From positions 42,894 through 106,893 of the IMG/VR virus record IMGVR_UViG_3300036770_001342: a stretch of 64,000 nucleotides of DNA, one strand, 5' to 3'. The first letter of the stretch is position 1. Every line of letters starts with the position of its first letter. The position numbers were made by a program, and so were the translations under genes. Below, piece after piece: positions 29,121 through 38,060 of the stretch. Below the pieces are notes generated by a model. It was not told the origin of the DNA. It searched no databases and saw only the letters and a list, made by a program, of their open reading frames with translations. The DNA is from a virus.

Positions 29121-30950
29121 TACTGTTCCGGGACGCCCTGTCGTTTGACTCGTACTATTTTTACTTGTATCCGCTGTGTTTCTAATAGCAAATTCAGGGA
29201 ACTCTTTATATAAATCATCTAGTTGTTTTTTAATAGCATTTCTTTCTGCTGCTTTTGCTTCATATTTTGCTTTTAGACTTGCAACGATACTTGACCCTTG
29301 AGGTAGTGTGTTTTCAGCAAGCCCATGTGCGGTATATGCTGCCATAAATTCTTCATTTTTCTTTTTGAATTTTTCTTTAAGTTCTTTTTGCTTAACGATA
29401 AACTCTTTTCTTTCTTCTGTAGTTTTTTCTATCTTGCCTGACGCTTGCTCACTTACACCTATATAATTAGGTTCTGGTATAGCCGCATCGTTCATAGCAT
29501 TTCTTAATTCGGCTGCTATAGTTTTTCTATCTGGCACAGTATTCACACCGGCACTAGGTGATTTTAATCCTAATCCTGCTGCTGATATCGAACCTAAAGC
29601 ATTTTGTAACAGTGATGCTGCTCCTGCAGGGAGTTTGCTTGAAACCATATCTACAAGACCATTTACACCTGATGCATTATTCAATATAGATAATCCTTGT
29701 GTCTGTATGTTGTTCATAGCGTCTGCTGATAAATTTTTAAGTTCTGCTTGTAAATCAGCAGTGCCGGGTAATTCTGGAGCATTTCCTTTACTAAAGTCGG
29801 TAATGCTAGCAACAGATCCTAGTGATCCGGGTAAGTTGTTTAATCCTGCTGCTAGTGAGGCTGCTGTTGTTGCCAAAGAACCAGTATTAGTGGCTGTAGC
29901 AAAATCTTTAAGTGAGGTGCCTGTAAATGGATTTGATAGAATATCAGGTAGTTCTGCTCCACTATCCATACTTGTACTGCTGCTAAGAGGAACGTTTGCT
30001 AAATTCATTAATGATTGCCCTACACTGCTTATTCCTTGAGGTAAGCGTGTAGTGCCCGTTAATCTACCTTGTATTTGTTGAGATAATTCGTTAGATGAAG
30101 ATCCTAATGAGGCGTCAGATACTTGTAGTGCTTTTAATTTTTGTAATTCTATTAAATCGTTGGGTTGATTTGGTTTTAGATTAGGTATACTATTTTTAAT
30201 TGTTTCGTATGCATCTGCTTGTAATCCTCGACCAGTGCTTACTAAACTACTTGAATTTGGATTTTTTGCTAAACTTTGCAATGCTGTTTCAACACCGCCT
30301 AAAGTTCCTAATCCACTTTCTGCTAACTTGCCTGCATAGTTACCCGCTTCAATATCTTTTTGTGTTTCGTCTAATAATCCTATAGGTTGTCTTTGTATTA
30401 AAGTACCATTTAAATCTCTATTGCTTTTTATTGTTCCTAAAACACTATCAACACCATTGTTGGCTGCACTTAATACAACACCGTTAATTTCACTAGGTGC
30501 TTCTGCACCTGTAATTAAACCTGAATTTTGTAACGCTGTTTGCGCTACCTGTAAATTTTTTACAACAGCATTTGATTGTGCCGGAATATTTCTAACAAAA
30601 CTATTATAATCTTTTGCACCTGACTTGCCTGTAAAAATAGCAGGAGGCATTGCCTGTGATATGTCATTGCCTGATGATAACAAACTTTGAACTAAACTAC
30701 TTGACCCAGGTTTAATAATACCTGCGTTCTCTAATTGTTTTGGTGTTAGTGCATATTGTCCTATGTAGGTTTCTGCACCTTGCGGTGTTTCAATAGTAGT
30801 ATAACCCTTCGTAGCGGCGGGTGCCAAATCACTTTGAACAACATTTTGTGCTATTGTACCCAATGTAGCCTGTGTGGTTAGTGGCCCAATGCTAGGACTT
30901 ACTTCAGGAGTTTTTGTTGCTTTTATTATATTGGCACTATCAACTATCAT
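29115..30950 (-). CDS. Virion protein of unknown function, 611 aa
   Basis: The protein is rich in Ser, Asn, Leu and Ala with low-complexity stretches, and it has a block ETYIGQYALTPKQLENAGII that resembles a small repeat-type binding module (about residues 55-85). The C-terminal fifth (about 510-590) is a highly charged predicted coiled coil rich in Lys and Glu. No signal peptide or catalytic residues are visible. The ATG at 30950 has GAGG seven bases upstream and lies three bases after the stop of the gp5-like gene. Being placed between the spike gp5 and gp25 suggests a hub or wedge component, perhaps a spike chaperone or hub plug. I do not recognise the family with certainty. Confidence 0.6.
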   Translation of the reverse strand: MIVDSANIIKATKTPEVSPSIGPLTTQATLGTIAQNVVQSDLAPAATKGYTTIETPQGAETYIGQYALTPKQLENAGIIKPGSSSLVQSLLSSGNDISQAMPPAIFTGKSGAKDYNSFVRNIPAQSNAVVKNLQVAQTALQNSGLITGAEAPSEINGVVLSAANNGVDSVLGTIKSNRDLNGTLIQRQPIGLLDETQKDIEAGNYAGKLAESGLGTLGGVETALQSLAKNPNSSSLVSTGRGLQADAYETIKNSIPNLKPNQPNDLIELQKLKALQVSDASLGSSSNELSQQIQGRLTGTTRLPQGISSVGQSLMNLANVPLSSSTSMDSGAELPDILSNPFTGTSLKDFATATNTGSLATTAASLAAGLNNLPGSLGSVASITDFSKGNAPELPGTADLQAELKNLSADAMNNIQTQGLSILNNASGVNGLVDMVSSKLPAGAASLLQNALGSISAAGLGLKSPSAGVNTVPDRKTIAAELRNAMNDAAIPEPNYIGVSEQASGKIEKTTEERKEFIVKQKELKEKFKKKNEEFMAAYTAHGLAENTLPQGSSIVASLKAKYEAKAAERNAIKKQLDDLYKEFPEFAIRNTADTSKNSTSQTTGRPGTVR

Positions 30951-30953
30951 ATG

Positions 30954-32435
30954 TTATCCTCTACCTCTTGTAAGAGGACCTTTAGGTGCAGTAGGTAATT
31001 TATTACTTGCTGCTCCGCTTGTTTGTACATTAACACCCAATCCTGCCATATCCCATGGCGCATGTGCTGGTGCGCGACTAGTAATACTTTTAAGTTTATT
31101 TGGTGCAGCAGTCCAGCCTTTTGTATTATCAAACAATGTATCTGTATGTTGGGTTTGATCAATGACTGGTACAGTTTGTGGGTTGGTTGATGTTTTGCCG
31201 GAGTTTAAATTTACTCTGCTACCATTAACAAATGCTTTTGCACCACTAGCCATACTTATATCACCTTGACTATACATGCTGTATGGACCATCTGCTTTTA
31301 CTGTATGTGTGCCTGTAGTATACTGATTGAAGTTTGCTCCCGATCTTACTTTCATATCTTTTTTACTTTCAATCTGTATATTTTCTGCTTGTATATTAAG
31401 ATTTTTAGTGGCATGTATGTTTACGTTATTATCTGCGTGTAGGTTTAAATCACCCTGTGTTCTGACGTTTACGCTGTTTGTACTATAAACATCGACAGTT
31501 CCTTCTTTACCCAATTCAATATAACTTTGACCGTTAGCGTGTAGTATCATTAATGTTTGACCACTGTCGCTCATCATAATCTGATGCCCTAATGATGAAC
31601 GTATGCGTACTAAGTTATCTTTACCTGCTATGTCGCCGTCATCCATTACAATACTATGTCCACCGCGACGAGCAACAACTTTTAATTGTTTATTTTTTTC
31701 TTGTAGATTATCAACAACTGTTTCGTCATTGTAGCCGCCTTCATATATTGGACGTCCGGGTGTGCTTACACCAAATCCTACTCTGCTTATATTTTCACGT
31801 TGTGCGCTACTTGTAATAGGACCGCGAATAGGATCTCTAATAACACCCTGCTGCCACATAGTACTTGCTATCCAACTCTGTACAGGTTTTGCGGCAGTCA
31901 AATATTTTGTTGTGTTTGAATATTCAGGGTTATTAGAATTAATATTTGTTGTTGGCAATATAGGTGCATCACCATACTTTTGCGCTTCAGTAGGGTTAGG
32001 AACGATAGCATTAGTTGCGCCTATAGCCGGCACCATTTGTAGTGCATCTGCTTCAGGAATACATCCTATGTAAAACCCACTGTCCAATTGTCCATCAGCA
32101 AAAATACACAATACTTGTGTGCCCACATCCGGCGGACTAAACCACATGCCATAACTACTTGAGTTGCCTTTATATGTTCCTTCTCCTGAGTTAGGACTAG
32201 TTGCCCTAGTTAATCCATAAAAAGGACTTAAAAATTGTACCTTACGCCAATTGCGATAATCTTCGGGGTCGGTACCGCTGTTATCTAATAGATAAACTTC
32301 TAATGTTCCCATACGTTTAGGATCGCTATTGTTTTTAACGATACCTATTACAGGTGTTAATCTGGGGTTGGCACCACCACTGAACGGACTATTTCTTTTT
32401 GTAGGGCCTTTGGGTTTTTGTACGTCTTGTGCCAT
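30954..32435 (-). CDS. gp5: Baseplate hub spike, gp5-like, without lysozyme domain
   Basis: Residues about 25-135 form the gp5/VgrG-type OB-fold (RLTPVIGIVKNNSDPKRMGT, then VQFLSPFYG and GMWFSPPDVGTQVLCIFADG). After a linker, a section near 225-300 (GGHSIVMDDGD, IRIRSSLGHQIMM) and repeats near 300-400 (VNIHATKNLNIQAENIQI) form the triple-stranded beta-helix needle typical of gp5-C and VgrG. T4 gp5 (575 aa) has a lysozyme domain between these parts; here the linker has no Glu-Asp-Thr lysozyme signature and is too short for the domain. The needle would puncture the outer membrane. A clear AAAGGA ribosome-binding site precedes the ATG. Confidence 0.85.
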   Translation of the reverse strand: MAQDVQKPKGPTKRNSPFSGGANPRLTPVIGIVKNNSDPKRMGTLEVYLLDNSGTDPEDYRNWRKVQFLSPFYGLTRATSPNSGEGTYKGNSSSYGMWFSPPDVGTQVLCIFADGQLDSGFYIGCIPEADALQMVPAIGATNAIVPNPTEAQKYGDAPILPTTNINSNNPEYSNTTKYLTAAKPVQSWIASTMWQQGVIRDPIRGPITSSAQRENISRVGFGVSTPGRPIYEGGYNDETVVDNLQEKNKQLKVVARRGGHSIVMDDGDIAGKDNLVRIRSSLGHQIMMSDSGQTLMILHANGQSYIELGKEGTVDVYSTNSVNVRTQGDLNLHADNNVNIHATKNLNIQAENIQIESKKDMKVRSGANFNQYTTGTHTVKADGPYSMYSQGDISMASGAKAFVNGSRVNLNSGKTSTNPQTVPVIDQTQHTDTLFDNTKGWTAAPNKLKSITSRAPAHAPWDMAGLGVNVQTSGAASNKLPTAPKGPLTRGRG

Positions 32436-32437
32436 GT

Positions 32438-34975
32438 TTATCCTTTAAATCTTCCTGTACGTATTAATTCAATTTCGTCAGGTACATATCCTAAATTAAA
32501 CAACTCTGCATCACTTAAACTATTTAAATCAGTAGGTTCTCTACCTTGGTTTTCTGTTTGCGGAGCATTGTCAGGTACTGGTTGAACGTTACTGTCATCG
32601 TCAGCCACTTGTCCTTTAGGAGTGGTAATAGTTTCTTGACTACTTTGCTGTGATGGTGCTGCTTGTGTAGCGGGTGATCCTTCTTGCGGAGCCTTAGCAG
32701 GTTTGCTACCCGGAAAAGTAGGACCTATCAAGTTTAACGTTTGTTCAAATCTACCATTTGCAAAAACACTATCAACTTCTGTTAACATATAAACGATGTT
32801 GTCTTTTGCTATCGCTTTAACATCATCTGGATATTCTATAAACAAAATATTTTGATTTATTTTTTGTAATCCTGTACCGTCGTTGTAATCTTTGCCTTCT
32901 TTAAAACTTACTTCTACAAATACTTGTCCACCTTGAGCGTTAACTGTAAAGCCATCGGTGTCGTAGAATTGGTCGTATAGTGAACTAAGTGATGAAACTC
33001 CATCACGTACTAAAAAGTCTGGATCTCCTAAAATTTTCATACGTCCAGAATAGTATGCACCTAAATCATTTAGATAAGTTACAATACTATTTTGTGCTTC
33101 TAGTCCTACACCCAATGATGAAGTTCTGTCTCCATTATTTCTTACACCGGTAGCGATAGGCATTATTCCGCCACCGGTTGCAGTACCTGCAGGGTTGTCA
33201 CCACCACCGCCGTCTGATCGCAACCCTGTATTACCTGATGATGCACCATTACCTCCGGTACCCGGACCAGAATTATTTGCAGGATTTTGTGCTTCTCTGC
33301 CGCCCGCACTTGTTTGACCGCCACTTCCAGCCGCGTTTACTGAAGGTCCTAATCCTAACACACTATTAAAATACAGATAGTTAAAATTAAAATTCATATC
33401 TAAAATTTCAGTATTTTGTCCTGTAAACCAATATTCATATCTTTTGTGAGGACCATAATACTTTTTACCTGCTATACCATATGGAGTTTCTATACTAGGT
33501 ACATCATACATTTGTATAACATAATTCATTTTATATACCCAGTCTCCTAATATTGGATCCCAATTTGCTTCAGTAATTTCTGGTTTAATGTTTACCCATC
33601 TAATAGGTGCAGGTTCTTTTTGAGTTTGTTCGTAATTTTTCTTTTCGACATCGGGTTCTTGGGCGTTAAGAAAAATAGTTTTTAATGCTTTTTCCATAAA
33701 CGTGCTGCGTTTAATGATTGTTTCTATCGCTGATATAATCGCAGTGTCTTGATTAAATTGAAACTCTCTTTCTGTGGGTTCCGCAGTTTTATAATTTTGT
33801 CCGTCAGTGGATTCACCGGTCGTAGTCGCAGTTGTTGATCCCCAACGATATTTTTTTAAATCGGCGTCTGAAACTAACGGTGCGTCCTTAATTAAAATTT
33901 CTGCATCGCCTAAATATGTAACTGTGTATTCGTTGGCAAATTTTTGACTTGGAGGATTTATTGTTGTTTTATCTTTTTCTATTTTGTTTAAATTTTTAAA
34001 CAATCCTAATTCGCCCATTAATGCGTCATGTACCGTTTTTCCTTTAACTTTATTTCCTTGAGGCATTCTACCACGTTTAATACCAAACAGTGCTTGACCA
34101 TTTACGCTTACAGCCTTACATTGATATTGTACTGCTCTGCCATTAATTTGAAATTTCATTTCACTAATTTGAATATCATAAAAATTTTCAAACAATGCAT
34201 CGCCACCTAATGGATCAATGGCGTTTCCATAACGTGCATCTGATCCTTTTACTAGTCTACCGTCTTGATCATATCCGTAAAAACGAATACCTAAAACAAA
34301 GAACTGTCTAAATGCATTAAACAATTGTTGATAGTCTGGTGTGCTACTATATGCTTTAAGTGCCTCACTGGCTCTTTTTAAATCACTTAAAAAACTAAAT
34401 CCATATGGCTCAGTAATAGTAAATGATAATTCTGATACTGCTGTTGCTGGCGCGCCGGTACTTTTTGTACTAGTAAGTGTTTTAAATCTTAAGTTATCTA
34501 TAAAATAATCTACCGGCTCATTTTGACTTGATGGGGGCATTCTTTGACTGTTTGAATTATTAATACCGCCGCTTTGTGCAACAATAAATGCTCCACCTGT
34601 TACAGGTTTTGAACCTTGCCCCACTGGAGTAGCGCGACTTAATGCATCAATTTTTTTTCTACCTGAAGCCACAAAAGCCTTATATGCGTCAGGAGTAATC
34701 ATATACAAACTAATATTGTAAGTGTAACTTGCTAGTTTACTTAACGGGTTGTTTAATCTACGACCGGGTCTGCCGGCTGCAGGAGTTGGTTCTGCAACTC
34801 TTTTACCTGTTACTACAACTTCTTCTAAATCGTCTTTGGTTGTTGAAATACCTATTTCTGGTATTCCATCTGCGCCTATAGTTGCTTCTTGACCTGGGTC
34901 TGTTGGTCCAAATCCATCTACTGCATTTTTCTTATTAGGATTACTATCATCGTTATCCAAATTTTCATTTGCCAT
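32438..34975 (-). CDS. Putative baseplate hub protein with TonB-box-like motif
   Basis: The 845-residue protein lies directly upstream of the gp5-like spike, the place expected for a gp27-type hub partner. The N-terminal 80 residues are disordered and carry DLEEVVVTGKRVAEP (50-64). A folded domain follows (YNISLYMITPDAYKAF, then LSFTITEPYGFSFLSDLKRA, FFVLGIRFYGYDQDGRLV and a NGRAVQYQCKAVSVNG block), with a second domain in the middle. A Gly/Asn/Ser-rich linker (about 550-620) and a proline/glutamine-rich tail (about 765-825) surround a final domain. Nothing shows catalysis. The gp27 assignment rests on position and size and is moderate; the motif in the disordered arm is described separately. 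Confidence 0.6.
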   Translation of the reverse strand: MANENLDNDDSNPNKKNAVDGFGPTDPGQEATIGADGIPEIGISTTKDDLEEVVVTGKRVAEPTPAAGRPGRRLNNPLSKLASYTYNISLYMITPDAYKAFVASGRKKIDALSRATPVGQGSKPVTGGAFIVAQSGGINNSNSQRMPPSSQNEPVDYFIDNLRFKTLTSTKSTGAPATAVSELSFTITEPYGFSFLSDLKRASEALKAYSSTPDYQQLFNAFRQFFVLGIRFYGYDQDGRLVKGSDARYGNAIDPLGGDALFENFYDIQISEMKFQINGRAVQYQCKAVSVNGQALFGIKRGRMPQGNKVKGKTVHDALMGELGLFKNLNKIEKDKTTINPPSQKFANEYTVTYLGDAEILIKDAPLVSDADLKKYRWGSTTATTTGESTDGQNYKTAEPTEREFQFNQDTAIISAIETIIKRSTFMEKALKTIFLNAQEPDVEKKNYEQTQKEPAPIRWVNIKPEITEANWDPILGDWVYKMNYVIQMYDVPSIETPYGIAGKKYYGPHKRYEYWFTGQNTEILDMNFNFNYLYFNSVLGLGPSVNAAGSGGQTSAGGREAQNPANNSGPGTGGNGASSGNTGLRSDGGGGDNPAGTATGGGIMPIATGVRNNGDRTSSLGVGLEAQNSIVTYLNDLGAYYSGRMKILGDPDFLVRDGVSSLSSLYDQFYDTDGFTVNAQGGQVFVEVSFKEGKDYNDGTGLQKINQNILFIEYPDDVKAIAKDNIVYMLTEVDSVFANGRFEQTLNLIGPTFPGSKPAKAPQEGSPATQAAPSQQSSQETITTPKGQVADDDSNVQPVPDNAPQTENQGREPTDLNSLSDAELFNLGYVPDEIELIRTGRFKG
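34799..34825 (-). other. TonB-box-like segment in the hub protein
   Basis: Encodes EEVVVTGKR at residues 51-59, the classic form of the TonB box and start of the plug in TonB-dependent receptors (compare DTLVVTA in BtuB and DDTIVVTA in FepA). It lies in a disordered N-terminal arm before a Pro-rich stretch. Three related copies occur in the 562-residue protein encoded upstream in the same operon. Confidence 0.5.
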
Positions 34976-34976
34976 A

Positions 34977-35291
34977 TTAGATACCTAACACTTGTCTTAA
35001 TGTTTCCATTTTAGGTATGTATATTTGAACGCCGGTTACAAAATCAAAGTATGGATCAAAACCCAGTCTGTTAGGATTACGTGCAGCAAACACCCACCAC
35101 AATCTACCATCGCTATACAAGTCATACGCTAATAAATCAGGGCGATATTGATAGACTTCTGGTATGGTATAAAGAACATCGCTAGAGAAACTAGGTATAG
35201 GTCTATATACCATAAAGTCTAAGAACTTGTCATTAAAAATTCCTGTATCTTTATAAGGACTTGTTGATGGATATAAATTATTCTGTGCCAT
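34977..35291 (-). CDS. gp53: Baseplate wedge protein gp53-like
   Basis: The 104-residue protein carries the gp53 signature: YTIPEVYQYRPDLLAYDLYS followed by GRLWWVFAARNPN and a C-terminal IYIPKMETLRQVLG. gp53 joins wedges together during baseplate assembly; part of it resembles LysM-type folds. T4 gp53 is 196 residues, so this is the short form found in other T4-like phages. The ATG overlaps the stop of the upstream 562-residue gene by one base (TAATG) and the stop is one base from the next start, so the three are coupled. Confidence 0.85.
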   Translation of the reverse strand: MAQNNLYPSTSPYKDTGIFNDKFLDFMVYRPIPSFSSDVLYTIPEVYQYRPDLLAYDLYSDGRLWWVFAARNPNRLGFDPYFDFVTGVQIYIPKMETLRQVLGI

Positions 35292-36979
35292 TACCAGTGA
35301 CCTGCTCCTTTTCTACCTTGTGCTCCGTAACCTCTTATTAAGTTACCGTTAGCATAATCTTTAAGACTAAACACGTTACTTGTTTCATAACGTGACATAA
35401 TAGGTACACAACTTATTTGTAAATTAATTTTAGTTGGTACATAAGTTACATTTTGTTCATTGACAAACGAACCCGGTTTAAATCCTGACTGTACCCAATC
35501 AGGTGCGGACAATGCACCGCCTGGTGTTAGATTTAAACCTATTGCATTACCTACTGCTGCTATACCTTGTGACAAACGCCCCTGAATGTAATCCTGTGCC
35601 ATTTGACCCCAACCTTTTTTGATGACAGGTTTATTTGGGATATTTGGTGTTCTTTTTCCTGTAATTGTAACTTCTTCTAGTCCGTCACTTTCAGGATTAG
35701 CACCTGCTCTAATATAATCAACATCTGATGGCAATACGTAATTAAAGTTTTGTATTGCTAATGGATGCGCATTGAATTGAAATTCTCCTAACCCATATAG
35801 AAAACACATTGGTGGAGGTGTGCCTGGTTTAGGATTTTGATCTTGACCATAAAACATTTTAGTTGCGCTTCTAAAAAAATGTATGACCGCTAATAGATAT
35901 CTTGCTTCTGTAGTGTCTTGCGCTGTAAATTCACAACCAATATTAATATTGTCTACATAACTATTTTCATATTGATAATATCTATAGTTGCTATGTGCAG
36001 GATCGCTTGGTTGATAATTTGCCCCATATGTAACTTGAATGTTTGGAGTGTATGGAAAAATTACTCCGTCAGTTGTTCTTAATGGTTCTAGTAATGTATT
36101 ACTGCTATCATTGTAAAGATATGTAGAGCCGGGTGACAATGCTAAACGCACTCTCCAATCTTTTCTTGCTTTAAAATTAGTAGATTCTCTTTGAGTTGTT
36201 TGATTACGTGCATTGTTGGTTGCGCCGGTCGTACTGTTTGGTCTACGTGCAGTAACTACAACCTCTTCTAATCCATCATCTTCTGGTAAATTAAAATTAG
36301 GAGCATCTACGTTGATAGGACCTGCTCCTATCATACCGGGTTCATCAACTACAAGGTTATCGCCAAAATTAATATTAGGTGCGGAAACATTTACATCTCC
36401 TGCAGTGCCAGGAATATTAGGGTCAGAAATTTCTAAATTGTTATTAAGTCTTGAGCCGGTTACTGTAACAGTAGGTAAGTTAGCATCGGGATCATCAATA
36501 TTTGTATTTGCCGGAAACTGAGCACCTGCTGTACCTGTACCCTGCGCATTTACAGGTATACTTGCGCCCGGACCTTTACCGGCACTACCGGGATCGCCAT
36601 TACCTGCATTATTTGTACTTTGTGTTGATTGTCTAGTTGCTTGCTGCGCTTTAGCATATGCGGCATTAACTTTAGTTACAATTGGTTCTAAACGTTGAGC
36701 CAAACTTGTAAATTGATTCAACAATGCTCTTGCTTGATCTGCTTGCGCTTTACAACCTGCTCTAGTTGCTTGTTCTATAAATTGTGTAAGATAGGTCACT
36801 ACTATTTGTGCTTGACCTAAATCTACGTTAACAGCATTTGATATGCTGCTTAGTGAGGGTATATCAGTAGGTAATGTTCCAGACCCGCGACTAATACTTT
36901 GATTTCCTCTACTTAAGTAACTAGTAAAGTCACTACGTTGTTGATCTAATTCTTTTTGAAAATCTGCACAAGTTGCCAT
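35291..36979 (-). CDS. Tail tube cap/baseplate-type structural protein with three TonB-box-like motifs
   Basis: The first gene of the minus-strand operon encodes 562 residues. Residues 1-120 are predicted helical; 120-265 are a low-complexity, disordered arm. Residues about 270-425 (DWRVRLALSPGSTYLY, then GVIFPYTPNIQVTYGANYQP, YLLAVIHFFRSATKMFYGQD) and 500-550 (TKINLQISCVPIMSRYE, FSLKDYANGNLIRG) form a globular domain I associate with gp48/gp54-type baseplate-tube proteins of T4-like phages. TonB-box-like motifs lie at 168-177 (LPTVTVTGSR), 237-246 (LEEVVVTARR) and 434-443 (LEEVTITGKR). The last sits in an insertion that splits the globular domain. A late box lies about 45 bases upstream. Confidence 0.6.
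   Translation of the reverse strand: MATCADFQKELDQQRSDFTSYLSRGNQSISRGSGTLPTDIPSLSSISNAVNVDLGQAQIVVTYLTQFIEQATRAGCKAQADQARALLNQFTSLAQRLEPIVTKVNAAYAKAQQATRQSTQSTNNAGNGDPGSAGKGPGASIPVNAQGTGTAGAQFPANTNIDDPDANLPTVTVTGSRLNNNLEISDPNIPGTAGDVNVSAPNINFGDNLVVDEPGMIGAGPINVDAPNFNLPEDDGLEEVVVTARRPNSTTGATNNARNQTTQRESTNFKARKDWRVRLALSPGSTYLYNDSSNTLLEPLRTTDGVIFPYTPNIQVTYGANYQPSDPAHSNYRYYQYENSYVDNINIGCEFTAQDTTEARYLLAVIHFFRSATKMFYGQDQNPKPGTPPPMCFLYGLGEFQFNAHPLAIQNFNYVLPSDVDYIRAGANPESDGLEEVTITGKRTPNIPNKPVIKKGWGQMAQDYIQGRLSQGIAAVGNAIGLNLTPGGALSAPDWVQSGFKPGSFVNEQNVTYVPTKINLQISCVPIMSRYETSNVFSLKDYANGNLIRGYGAQGRKGAGHW
35651..35680 (-). other. TonB-box-like segment 3 of the 562-residue protein
   Basis: Encodes LEEVTITGKR (residues 434-443), preceded by an acidic ESDG and followed by TPNIPNKP. 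It interrupts the folded domain between DVDYIRAG and TKINLQIS, as an exposed loop insertion. Confidence 0.45.
36242..36271 (-). other. TonB-box-like segment 2 of the 562-residue protein
   Basis: Encodes LEEVVVTARR (residues 237-246), preceded by PEDDG and followed by PNSTTGATNN. It is the copy closest to the textbook receptor form and is located at the end of the disordered arm. Confidence 0.5.
36449..36478 (-). other. TonB-box-like segment 1 of the 562-residue protein
   Basis: Encodes LPTVTVTGSR (residues 168-177), preceded by DDPDAN. It has the hydrophobic-Val-Thr-Gly-x-Arg half of the motif but lacks the double Glu, so it is the most divergent copy. Confidence 0.4.
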
Positions 36980-37001
36980 TGTTTTTGTCCCGCAATGCTA
37001 G

Positions 37002-37009
37002 TATAAATA
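37002..37009 (+). promoter_or_regulatory. Consensus late box TATAAATA upstream of gp55
   Basis: An exact T4-type late box reads rightward about 110 bases before the gp55 ATG. It would place gp55 under its own control late in infection, in addition to the sigma70-type promoter nearer the gene. The distance is long, so use of the site is uncertain. Confidence 0.4.
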
Positions 37010-37021
37010 GCATGTCTGTGT

Positions 37022-37032
37022 ATTATTTATCG
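37022..37032 (-). promoter_or_regulatory. Late promoter box for the tail/baseplate operon
   Basis: Minus-strand CGATAAATAAT lies about 45 bases before the ATG of the first tail gene (36979). As the only late box before three coupled genes and the hub/spike genes, it is the likely main late promoter of the operon. Confidence 0.55.
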
Positions 37033-37063
37033 CCCTAAAAATCACCAATTTTTACTATAGGAC

Positions 37064-37092
37064 TTGACATTCATCGTCGGGCGTTGTATCAT
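37064..37092 (+). promoter_or_regulatory. Sigma70-type early promoter of gp55
   Basis: A perfect -35 box TTGACA (37064-37069) and a -10 box TATCAT (37087-37092) are separated by 17 bases. Transcription would start near 37099, leaving a short leader with a GAGGA ribosome-binding site before the ATG at 37120. This fits expression of gp55 by unmodified or early-modified host polymerase. Confidence 0.7.
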
Positions 37093-37119
37093 TTTTACAA
37101 CACAATTATAAGAGGAAAC

Positions 37120-38016
37120 ATGTCTACAGCAAAAAAACCAGTAAACTATCTAAACAATAAGGATATCTTAAAAGAGATACATGCAAGCAAAACCAGTTTT
37201 TGCAGTTTTTCAAGACAAGAGTATCATCAGTACGATCTAATCATAGATACTCCACAAAACACATTAGAAAAAAGCCTAGCATTAATTTCAAAGCCTAAAA
37301 ATATTAAGGCTGCTAGAGAAGCAAGAGCAGCAAGAATTCTAGTTCAGACCGGACAAGAAGTAAAACTAAAGGACATTCCAGTAACCGATCTAGTCTTTCG
37401 TGTCATGACTTGGGATCATATTCCAGTTAGCCCAAAACAACCACGTAAGGTTGTCAAGAAAAAGACTGCTAAAGACATATTAGAATTTGATGACATAGAT
37501 GACGAAAATCTATTTGAAGATTTAGAGATTGAAGAGACCAAAGATGATGTAGATGACATGGTTCATGTCAAGGTCAACTTCCCTCCTTTTCAACACTATA
37601 AGTTAGACGAAAACAATTCAGCCGTGTGTGTTGGCAAGAGTCATTGGAAAGGTGGTGTCAAGACTGGTGAGTTCAGTAAAGATCATGGTAAGATCACTGA
37701 TAAGTTAGCACGTATGTTTATCATGCTTTGCGAAAAGTATGCCATGAAATTCAACTGGCGCGGTTATACTTACAATGATGAAATGCGTAACAGTGCCATT
37801 CTTCAATTGACATATGTTGGACTGCGTTTCAACGAGGCTAAATCAGCAAATCCATTCGCATACTACACAGCCGCTATCACAAATAGTTTCTGTCGTGTAT
37901 TGAATACCGAAAAGCGTAATCAAAACATTCGTGATGATATTTTAGAAATGAATGGATTGAACCCAAGTTATACACGCCAAATGCGTGATCAGAAGTTTAA
38001 CGTTTACGAAGAATAA
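37120..38016 (+). CDS. gp55: Late-transcription sigma factor gp55, long form
   Basis: gp55 is the phage sigma factor that, with gp33 and the sliding clamp, directs host RNA polymerase to late promoters. The N-terminus (KPVNYLNNKDILKEIHASK) matches the conserved start of T4 gp55. The sigma core lies in the C-terminal half (ITDKLARMFIMLCEKYAMKF, then NWRGYTYNDEMR, AKSANPFAYYTAAITNSFCR, EKRNQNIRDD). Between them is an insertion of about 130-140 residues with a basic part and a very acidic stretch (DILEFDDIDDENLFEDLEIE). The protein is 298 residues against 185 in T4. I chose the start at 37120 because AGAGGA lies a few bases upstream; an in-frame ATG at 37084 has none and falls in the promoter. 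Confidence 0.9.
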   Translation: MSTAKKPVNYLNNKDILKEIHASKTSFCSFSRQEYHQYDLIIDTPQNTLEKSLALISKPKNIKAAREARAARILVQTGQEVKLKDIPVTDLVFRVMTWDHIPVSPKQPRKVVKKKTAKDILEFDDIDDENLFEDLEIEETKDDVDDMVHVKVNFPPFQHYKLDENNSAVCVGKSHWKGGVKTGEFSKDHGKITDKLARMFIMLCEKYAMKFNWRGYTYNDEMRNSAILQLTYVGLRFNEAKSANPFAYYTAAITNSFCRVLNTEKRNQNIRDDILEMNGLNPSYTRQMRDQKFNVYEE

Positions 38017-38025
38017 CCAAAAAAC

Positions 38026-38054
38026 TTGAAGTAAATCAATAACTTACATAAAAT
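38026..38054 (+). promoter_or_regulatory. Sigma70-type promoter abutting gp47
   Basis: TTGAAG (38026-38031) and TAAAAT (38049-38054) are 17 bases apart. The -10 box ends six bases before the gp47 ATG, so the expected start of transcription falls on or beside the start codon. No Shine-Dalgarno sequence precedes the ATG. The same TAAAATATAC-plus-two-bases-plus-ATG layout recurs at 40863. Confidence 0.55.
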
Positions 38055-38060
38055 ATACTG

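Noticed and set aside
37084-37120. Upstream ATG giving a 12-residue longer gp55
   Set aside because: It lies within the -10 region of the early promoter and has no ribosome-binding site; the conserved protein starts at MSTAKK after AGAGGA.
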